64,000 bases of DNA from Stenogyne calaminthoides (lineage: Eukaryota > Streptophyta > Magnoliopsida > Lamiales > Lamiaceae), in assembly GCA_037126765.1 (NCBI GenBank), contig JBBCBC010000002.1:22413853-22477852 (forward strand), written 5' to 3'. Of this stretch, positions 56,330 to 64,000 are shown piece after piece (within the stretch, counting starts at the first letter, position 1; each line of letters opens with the position of its first letter). A program made the position numbers and the translations under genes. The notes under the pieces are model-generated. The model was not told where the DNA came from. It ran no database searches and was given only the letters and a program-made list of their open reading frames with translations.

Positions 56330-58141
56330 TGTTGGGGAATGAGTTGCACAGATCTATTTGGGGTGAATATTTAAATACAAATTTAATTCATTAATTATTA
56401 CTAGCATGAATTAATCCTATATTAATTCAAATAATAATTGTAACAACATATCATACATATAAAAAACCACGTAAAACCTACGCATGCAGAATCTACGGGT
56501 TTACGTGAACGTACCTCTCGGGATGACAGTGGCTTTGGTCGGACGGACTAACCAAAAGGACTTCCCAAGTATTCCCTTAGCCCTTGCTCAACTATCCGGT
56601 GGAAGGACACTCGTCGAACAATTAACAAAAGGAAAAAAATAAACTTTGTTGCACCACTTATGTGGATTTGCTAATATTTCCAGCACGTGGAATTGTACTT
56701 GGGAATGAACTAATCATCCCCTATTTATAAGAGGGGGAGTGGTCGAAATTTTAGTGATATTTCAATGTGGGAAAAGACTTTTCTTGGTCACCAAGAAATC
56801 TTGAATATATCCCTTATATTCTTTTTCCCATAATTAAAATATTCCACAAAAATTCCACCTCCTCTATAATATGGATTTTTCGAAAATACCATGTGCAAGA
56901 CCAAAAGATTTGGATCTTCTTGAATTTATGAGATATTCTTGTATTAAGAAATACATATCTTCCATAATATCTTTTCAAGAAAATCAAGAAAATCTTTCTT
57001 GCCCATTATATTTTCTAATTTTCGAAATTTACTATATAAATAAGCTAGTGGGAGATTTCTTGAATTTAATGAGATAATCTTGTATTCCAAGAATACATAT
57101 CTTCATTCCATAACAAAATTCAAAGAAAATCTTTCTCCCAACATATCTATATATTTCGAAATTTTGGTTGGAAAATTAAGCAACAATATTTATTTTATTT
57201 TAATCACCTTTTCAGTTATTTGACTATTTGTTGGGCTACTCAGGGGGCCTTTAGGAGAATTAAGATTGGACCTTCTAATGGATCTTGAATATCTAATATT
57301 GAGCCACAATATAATTCAAGCCCATAAATATTAATTAATCCCACTACATAATTAATATTGCACTATCCATCTTAACCCATATTACAGTCAATATGGCTCC
57401 AGGTCATTATTTCCCGTGTTTAAGATTAACTAGCCCATTAATTAATTCAAGCCACTGAAATAGCTTTCCGTTAATTAATATCTTTTGTCCTTGGTCGAGA
57501 ACGGTTCAACATTATTATCCATACCAAAACTAATTCCACTTGCAAGATTTGGTATGATAAAACTTATGAACCTCCCAAGGGCAAAATCAAGCAAGCATAC
57601 TTTGCACACCCATTCTTCTTCGTATTAAATCTTAGCAATCACATGTGACCAATAATATTGCCCAAGATAAAAAGTATTGAATCTCTCTGATTCGCTACCC
57701 ATGATAAGTCAAAACAATAGTTACCAATCCCACGTGATCTTATTTAAGGGACGAAGGTTAAGAAACAACGAACCACTGAGGTCTAATTCTTCCTTGTTCG
57801 ATTCTCAAGAATTTATCCTCCCAGTAGGTCCTATTTAGCACATCACCATGCACTAGTGTAATCTCTTGGTCAAGACAAGTCAATCGAGCCTTACACCTCA
57901 ACCTTTCGCGATGGTTGTTCATTTCCATCTAGGTCGTGGAATGGCGTACTTTTTAGTTACAAGGACTTTAATCTTATGTGATCCGGTATCACTAAATTAA
58001 CTACTGATGTAACACGCATTTAATTATTGAACAGTTATGCAAAGAAATATATATAACATTCAATCATATTTAAAGCATCGTAAAATTCGGTTTCGATTAT
58101 ACAAAGTAAAAAGCATACTTTTTTCAAAGATAATCCCAACA
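56330..58141 (-). repeat. Copia-C 3' LTR
   Basis: TGTTGGGGAATGAG...AATCCCAACA, 1812 bp. Its start matches 63607-64000 almost base for base; differences include 'gcatgcagaatc' versus 'gacgcgaatc'. A TATA box (TATAAATAG, minus) lies at 56729-56721. The short frame 56871-57077 is not a gene. Confidence 0.92.
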
Positions 58142-58153
58142 ATCTCCCACTTA
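58142..58153 (-). other. Copia-C polypurine tract
   Basis: Minus-strand TAAGTGGGAGAT next to the LTR, a typical copia PPT. Confidence 0.8.
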
Positions 58154-58189
58154 TACTCAAAGTCCGCTTTTAAGTATACTAGAACACGC

Positions 58190-59205
58190 CTCGAGTAGTC
58201 CGTGACATCTAATGTCACCTACACGAACCTAATAATTTTTCCCACTTATACTCAAAGCAGTTGGCAACCATTTGACACCCATTCCTTCCACATGTCTCTC
58301 GAATGTATTCAGAGGCGACTCTTTGTGAATGGATCTGCTTTCGACGCTATCTTTACCACATCTATATCTCATCTCTTAATGATGACTCGTATAAGATGGT
58401 ATTTCCAATGTGTTTGTTGGCTTTGTGGGCTCTTGGTTCCTTGAATTTGGTCCCACAAATAAACAAATGATTCTTTCAAATTCGAACCACATCTAAGTCC
58501 ACAAGGAAGTGCTTGAGCCAAACCGCTTTTTTTTTTTCCTCTAGCGACTTATTCGGCTTCCATGGTAGAATCTGCGACGATTTCGCTTGACGCTTCTCCA
58601 TGTCACGGCTCCTCCCCATGCAAAACACACTACCGAGGTAGATTTTTCGAGTCTATGTCCGATTGGAAATCCGAGTCCGTAAATCGATGGGGATTGACTT
58701 CCGACCAATAAACCAACATTCTATCCCGAGTTCTTTTCGGATCTTCGTATGTTTTTAATCGCCATTCAATGCTCTTTCCCCGGTTACTTTGATATCTTGC
58801 CACCATGCCTACGACAAAGCGGTTATCCGGGTCTCGTATGTTGCATACATAAGACTTCCGACCCTTTCATGTCATCTATCTCCTCTTTTCGCCTTAGGGA
58901 CATTTTCGATAGATGGATTCCATGCCCGAAAGGTACAAATCCTTTCTTGAATCTTGCATACCAAACGCTTCAAGACAAAGTGTCTATGTATGAAGCTTGC
59001 GATAAGCCTAACATCCTTTTCTTGCGATCTCGAAAGTGATCTTGATCCCAAGGACGTGTCCGAAAACTTCCCCTAAGTCCTTCATATCAAACCTGTTTTT
59101 GAAAGCCATGCCCTTACGCTCGATAACACCTTCACATCGTTCCCGATGATCGAAATGTCATCTACGATAGTACTAAGAATACCAATGCGCTTCCGACACG
59201 CTTTT
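58190..59205 (-). pseudogene. Copia-C RT end and RNase H remnants
   Basis: The RT continues into this stretch but frames change repeatedly. Near 58860-58820 the minus strand reads VGSLMYATYETR, the conserved copia RNase H entry motif (VGSLMYAM..TRPDI). Plus-strand frames such as 58749-59039 are shadows. RNase H would remove RNA from the hybrid during reverse transcription. CTG/CAG triplets are scarce here, as in Copia-A, so some frame breaks may be sequence errors. Confidence 0.6.
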
Positions 59206-59709
59206 TTACACACAACTTTCAAACTCATTTTGATCGAACCCATAAGACTTTATAACATGATCAAAACATTGGTTCCAAGCTCTGGATGCCTGTTTGAGTC
59301 CGTAAATGGACTTCTTGAGCTTACAAACAAGATGTTCTTGGCCTGTTTCAATGAAACCTTGGGGTTGTTGCATATAGATCTCTTCATCAAGACTTCCGTT
59401 AAGGAAAGTTGTCTTGACATCCATTTGCTAGATTTCAAAGTCGAAATGCGCAGCAATCGATAATAGAATACAGATGGACTTAAGCATGGCTACTGGCGAA
59501 AAAGTTTCCTCATAATCGGTCCCTTCTTTCTGAGTATAACCTTTCGCCACTAGTCTTGCTTTGAAGGTTTCAACCTTCCCATCCGGTCCTCTTTTCCTCT
59601 TATATACCCACTTGCATCCAATGGGTTTGACCCCATTAAGTGGTTCGACTAGCTCCCACACTCTATTATGAAACATAGAACCCATTTCGACTTTCATTGC
59701 TGTTGCCAA
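59206..59709 (-). pseudogene. Copia-C reverse transcriptase, N-terminal half
   Basis: 59709-59428 reads VWELVEPLNGVKPIGCKWVY, KVETFKARLVAKGYTQKEG, DYEETFSPVAMLKSI. One TAG at 59430-59428 replaces Trp before QMDVKTTFLNGSLDEEIYMQ, and the same frame continues to 59206 with HLVCKLKKSIYGLKQASRAW. These are the fingers and palm start of copia RT with good identity to the plant consensus. The catalytic YVDD block should follow at about 59.16-59.19 kb, where the frame is lost. A TGG-to-TAG change is what deamination of methylated C on the opposite strand gives. Confidence 0.85.
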
Positions 59710-60300
59710 GAATCTGCATCCTTATCTTGGAGTGCCTCGTCATATGTCCATGGGTCTGATTCGTCTTGTCCGGGAATCAAGTCCGAGGACTCTCCTATTC
59801 CCATGAATCTCTCGGGCTGTCTAACAACCCTCCCACTACGACGAGGCTCCGGTTGTGAAAGCGTATCGTTTGATATATCATCTAGTACATTTGGCACTGA
59901 GGTTTGCCCTCTAAGCTCATTTAAGGTAATCTCACTTCTGGGTTTTCTTTGATTCATATAGTCTTCTTCTAAAAATCTAAAGTGAGTGCTTATGACCACC
60001 TTTTTGATCTTCGTGACCATAGAACATACACCCTTTTTGTTCCTGGGTATCCTATAAACAACCTTAATTACGATCGAGGATCCAATTTACCGGCTTCCTT
60101 GTCCAAAGACGTGGGTCGGACACCCCCAAATCCTCATGTGTCTCATGCTAGGCTTGCTCCCGCTCCACAATTCTTTGGGAGTTTTGGGAACCGATTTGGA
60201 TGGCACCAAGTTCAGAATGTAAGCCGTTGTTTCCAAGGCATGACCCCGAATGACTTGGGAAGATCCGCATAACTCATCATTGATCTAACCATTTCCAAAA
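59710..60300 (-). pseudogene. Copia-C integrase/RT linker
   Basis: 60020-59694 reads KKVVISTHFRFLEEDYMN, DTLSQPEPRRSGRVVRQPER and ESDPWTYDEALQDKDADSWQ. This is the typical Ser/Pro/Arg linker (RRSGRVVRQPERF) between integrase and RT in plant copia polyproteins, including the end of the integrase beta-barrel. It is linked to RT by one frame change near 59700. Confidence 0.75.
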
Positions 60301-61020
60301 GAGTTCTGTTTTCTTCGCTCTCGCAACCCCATTTTGTTGAGGGGTTCCGGTGAAGTAAGTCGATACAATCCCTTCATCAGATAAGTAGTTCAAAAACTCA
60401 TCGCCGAGGTATTCGCCTCCACGATCGATCGTAGAGACTTGATACGTTTTTCCATATGATTCTCTGCTTGAGCCTTAAATTCTTTGAATTTCTCAAAGGT
60501 CTCGGTTTATGCTTCATAAGGAAAATGTAACCGCATTCTTGAGTAATCATCAATAAAAGTGATAAAATACTCATAACCTCCTCTTGCTTTGGTTGATATT
60601 GGACCACATACATCCGTGTGAATCGATCTCTAACACTTCTTTGGCCCTATTCCTTGGCTCCAAATGCCCTCTTGGTCATTTTTTACCCTCCAAACATGAT
60701 TCGCGGGTTGGAAACGGTTCAACTTGGAGAAGTTCTAGTGAACCGCCTTTCACCAACCTTTTTGATCCTCTTTGGATTTATATGACCCAATCTTAGATGC
60801 CAAAAAAAGTGTCTCGCTCACGCCCGATGAACGTTTTTCTTTTCGAAATAGTTGATGTGTTATAGGATGCATTTCTTGAGTGGTGGTGTGCACGATTAAT
60901 TGTATAGAGATTATTCGCCAACGTTCCATGACAGATAAATTTATCATAAAGAGGAATGGTAACAACTTTATTAAAAGTAACCGAATATCCATCATGAAAA
61001 AGTTTAGAAACTGAAATCAA
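60301..61020 (-). pseudogene. Copia-C integrase and pre-integrase domain (broken)
   Basis: 61020-60793 reads MISVSKLFHDGYSVTFNK and IPLYDKFICHGTLANNLYTI, the GAG-pre-integrase region. The integrase core in 60.8-60.3 kb is visible only in pieces across frames (for example the DDYSRYG-like region near 60570 and the NGVAERRNRT-like region near 60340), with several apparent indels. Confidence 0.6.
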
Positions 61021-61074
61021 ATTCTTTCTAAAACTCGGAACTTACAGAACATCTCTTAAAATTAAAACTCGTCT

Positions 61075-62121
61075 TCAAAAGACAGTGCACACCCCCATCG
61101 CTTCACCTACCACTCTCGAAGATTGCCCAAAGGTGATGAGGATCTCACTTCCACTTAGTTGTCGGGTCCTTTTGAACCCCTGTAACGTGAAAAACAAACA
61201 TGATCGATGGATCCTCGTATCCACCACCCATAAATGGGAGGCATACGCCGCTAAACAAGTTTCAACAACTAGTGAGTGAGGATTACCTTTCTTTCCTTTC
61301 CTTTTGGGATTGAAACAGTCGACCTCCAATGTCCTTTCTCCCCGCAATTGAAACATATTCCTTTTGGTTCTTTCTTGACACTCAACCAAATTAACCGCTT
61401 TTTTCACTTTTCTTAATGACGAGCTTGCTTTGGTTCTGACCACTTTCCTTTTCTTGAGACTTGCCTTCCATTGGTCTAGATCTCGAGAAAAGGCTTTTGG
61501 TCACCAATGCTTCGCCTTTTCTTTCCTAAATGCTTCTCCACTTTCTCCAAGGCTTCTTGAAGATCATCCATGGTAAACATGTGATCACTCATCACAAAAC
61601 CACAAGAAAATTCATCGAAGCTCCTTGGCGAGAGTAAGCAATGTAAATTCGATTTGGGCCTCATCACAATACTTAGTTCCGAGATAAGCCGGTTTGAAAA
61701 TGGTTTTTGACTCGAGAACATGCTCCCTTCAGTGTTCCCTCAACCATTTTCAAATTTCTAGCCACGCCGTCGTTTTTAAACCGATCGATCATGCGGTCTT
61801 TTGTTGAAAACATTTCTTCAAGACTTTGCATAATTTCCGCAATGGACTCAACACCTTCATGAACGTGTTTCAAATCATCGATGTGAAGTCAAGATTACAC
61901 GTTTCATGGGTTCATTAACTTTGCTCCCAAATATTATAATCATGTCTTGCCGCATCAGTTGATTCATCAGTAGGCTTACATGGCTTGGGTACATCAAGAA
62001 TCCAATAATGTCTTTGTGCAGGTAGGACATGCATCATATTTTGTTTCCAAACATTATAGTTTTCTCCGGATAATTGGTGTTCTTTGAGTGTATATAACAA
62101 AGGATTAAAAGGTTGCGACAT
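61075..62121 (-). pseudogene. Copia-C gag, zinc knuckle and protease (broken)
   Basis: The gag start is ATG 62121-62119 (MSQPFNPLLYTLKEHQLSGE, then NYNVWKQNMMHVL), a typical copia N-terminus. Gag continues in other frames at 61873-61673 (ESIAEIMQSLEEMFSTKDRM) and 61721-61476. A zinc-knuckle/basic region lies around 61440-61320. The protease surroundings at about 61240-61200 read HLWVVDTRIH, where the family has W-x-[VL]-DSGA, so the active-site sequence is damaged. Gag forms particles and the protease cuts the polyprotein. At least four frame breaks are present. Confidence 0.75.
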
Positions 62122-63589
62122 GATGAACTCAAATAAACAATAATATGCATAAGCACAAAATTATCACAAGGTTTGATCACATGCATCATATTAAAATCTC
62201 AAAAAATATGAACATGATCGTGCCAACATCTCAAAATAGTTTAAATAAGCCACGTTGGGTGGGTCATTATTTAAACACATTCAAGCGATTACAAACAAGA
62301 ACAATTACAAACCTTTAATATCCAGTTAATAGTTGATCCCACTTGACCAATATAAAATTGACAGAACTTCTTGAGAAGTATATGCATATCAATTTTATAC
62401 CTAAGTAATAACCATGATTAAATACAGATTACTATTTAAGCTTTGATCGAGCCTCGTTGGGAGGATCATCGCCGCCACTAGTAATAACCCACAATCATCC
62501 GCTTTGGAATTCATTCATGTGAAACCTATCTTTTGACCGTCCCCGCTGGAGGAATTTCTCCAAAAAGAATTCACAAATAAATAAATCATGGAGGTCAAAA
62601 TTAATTCAATTTTTTATCCTAATAAAATTGTCAATTAATTATTTAAAACATACTTAGTAATTTTGAAGTTGAGATTTTTCAATTTGGCAACCCTCATGCA
62701 AACACATTTAAACAAATTAAATAAAGCATAAGATAGCACAAATAAATCAAGCAAAAACAGAAAAATAAACATATTGGGCACAAATTATCCAATTGTCATG
62801 GTTTGATTTTTTCTTGGCTTGATCTTGAAGAAACACGCCTCGAATTTCTCCCACTCGCTCGCCTCGAAAAAAATATTTAAATCTTGAACCGCCACGCCAA
62901 GTCGCCGATCGGGATGCACGCCAAGATCCCGTACGCCCTTGCTCGGGATGACCAGTAGCGACCTCGACACCGCCAGGTCCCCCAGGCCCGCCAAGGTTTC
63001 TAAGACGCTCGCCAGGAGTCGGCGGGTCGGCAGCGACGCCACAAGATCACAAGACGCTGCAGCGCCCGCCAGCCTCCCTCGCCCGCGTCTCCTCGGTAAG
63101 CGCCACAGATTCACAAGCCATCCACCCCTCACGCTCGGCTTTGGAGTCGCACCGCCCATGCGTCGCGGCCCTCATCCTCATCTCAGCCGCTCGGCCGCCC
63201 GCCTGCCCTTACTAACATGCACGTGCATACGCCAGTACACAAGGCCGCGCCCTCGCCTGGTTCTCGATTTCGTCCTTTAATTCTTCGTCTTTCGTTCCCG
63301 ATCCTGTTACAATTTATTTACAAAAATAAATAAACCTAGATCTATACTAGTCTATTACATTGATCAAATCAAACAAATCCTAGTCTACTCGTGGATTTTC
63401 TCACGAGGCAAAAACAAATCCGAATCGAATCGAATTAAAAAAAACCACGCTTTATATGCACGCAAAATAAAACATTAAAATCCATGACAATTGGATACCT
63501 GCAAAACAGATCTAACAGTTCTACTATCCAATTTCAAATTTAATGTCCACGAATTAAATTAAAATTTAAAAAATTGAGAGTCAAACAAA
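62122..63589 (-). other. Copia-C 5' leader with GC-rich insert
   Basis: An unusually long leader (about 1.47 kb) separates PBS and gag. 62.13-62.78 kb is AT-rich. 62.83-63.28 kb is sharply GC-rich and open in overlapping frames on both strands (plus 62939-63280, minus 63159-62785), without a recognisable domain. It may be a captured host segment or a structured RNA leader. The open frames are most simply explained by composition. Confidence 0.5.
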
Positions 63590-63606
63590 GGGCTCGATAC
63601 GATGCT
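63590..63606 (-). other. Copia-C primer binding site (degraded)
   Basis: The minus strand reads AGCATCGTATCGAGCCC. The expected initiator-Met form would contain TGGTATCAGAGCCC; here CAG has become CG and one more base differs, the same change seen at many CAG/CTG sites in this window. Confidence 0.6.
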
Positions 63607-64000
63607 TGTTGGGGAATGAGTTGCACAGATCTATTCGGGGTGAATATTTAAATACAAATTTAATTCATTAATTATTACTAGCATGAATTAATCCTATATT
63701 AATTCAAATAATAATTGCAACAACATATCATGCATATAAAAAACCACGTAAAACCTACGACGCGAATCTACGGGTTTACGTGAACGCATTCTCTCGGGAT
63801 GGCAAAGGGCTTTGGTCTGACGGACTAACCAAAAGGACTTCCCAAGTATTCCCTTAGCCCTTGCTCAACTATCCGGTGGAAGGACACTCGTCGAACAATT
63901 AACAAAAGGAAAAAAATAAACTTTGTTGCACCACTTATGTGGATTTGCTAATATTTCCAGCACATGGAATTGTACTTGGGAATGAACTAATCATCCCCTA
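63607..64000 (-). repeat. Copia-C 5' LTR (partial)
   Basis: Starts TGTTGGGGAATGAG and matches 56330 onward to the window edge. The rest lies outside. Confidence 0.92.

Larger units (their letters stand above)
56330..64000 (-). mobile_element. Copia-C: Ty1/copia element inserted in Copia-B gag (partial)
   Basis: 3' LTR at 56330-58141, internal region 58142-63606, and the first 394 bases of the 5' LTR from 63607 to the window end. On the minus strand the order is leader, gag, zinc knuckle/protease, integrase, RT, RNase H: a copia order. Its LTRs and proteins differ clearly from Copia-A and Copia-B. The flanking duplication cannot be checked because the right end is outside. Confidence 0.9.

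Noticed and set aside
59146..59463. 105-codon plus-strand frame
   Set aside because: Antisense of Copia-C RT, which has clear conserved motifs on the minus strand.
62939..63280. 113-codon plus-strand frame in the Copia-C leader as a gene
   Set aside because: Overlaps an equally long minus frame in a GC-rich block; no domain or start context. Kept only as a compositional finding.

Overview
The window is nuclear DNA from a flowering plant, probably a eudicot. It holds nested LTR retrotransposons of the Ty1/copia and Ty3/gypsy superfamilies, a CACTA transposon end, AT-rich non-genic DNA, spliceosomal introns, and decayed fragments of plant genes (an EAR-motif C2H2 zinc finger, deoxyhypusine hydroxylase, an INDETERMINATE-domain factor, a biotin/lipoyl-attachment-domain protein). 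No intact host gene was found. There are no rRNA or tRNA genes and no CRISPR array.

Layout. (1) 1-24595: two gypsy elements of Tat/Retand type on the minus strand that share one LTR. The left copy shows only its gag start and primer binding site (1-106). The shared LTR (107-326 plus 12672-13443) is split by a 12.3-kb copia element (Copia-A, 327-12666, minus) flanked by the duplicated target GATAA. The complete right copy (Gypsy-2) runs from its PPT at 13444 to its 5' LTR at 23355-24595. It carries a decayed gag-pol on the minus strand and, on the plus strand, a four-exon spliced antisense gene of 914 codons with its own TATA box. (2) 24596-40556: AT-rich DNA with a ~0.5-kb tandem repeat (27.8-29.6 kb), gene fragments, an odd GC-rich island (36.3-36.7 kb) and a broken C2H2 zinc-finger gene (40.0-40.5 kb). 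(3) 40557-46187: a CACTA terminus 15 bp upstream of that gene's ATG, followed by Ulp1-like protease exons, an RNase H-like fragment and two host-gene fragments that keep their introns. (4) 46188-52705: the 3' end of a third gypsy element (Gypsy-3). Its LTR is followed by several successive tandem repeat families, ending in a 3.7-kb array of a 57-bp unit with an 855-bp higher-order period. (5) 52706-56329: Copia-B (plus), same family as Copia-A, with a nearly open gag. It is interrupted at 56330 by Copia-C (minus), which runs off the right edge; its 5' LTR starts at 63607.

Function. Nearly all recognisable coding capacity is retroelement capacity: gag makes the particle, protease/RT/RNase H/integrase copy and insert the element, and LTRs supply promoter and polyadenylation signals. 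Most of it is broken by stops, frameshifts and lost catalytic residues. Many breaks in Copia-A, part of the gypsy LTRs and Copia-C coincide with CAG or CTG in a sister copy reading CG, CCG or CGG. This looks more like consensus error at CHG-methylated cytosines than ordinary mutation, so some apparent pseudogenisation may not be real. The most interesting gene is the antisense spliced gene of Gypsy-2, which is much better preserved than the gag-pol it accompanies.
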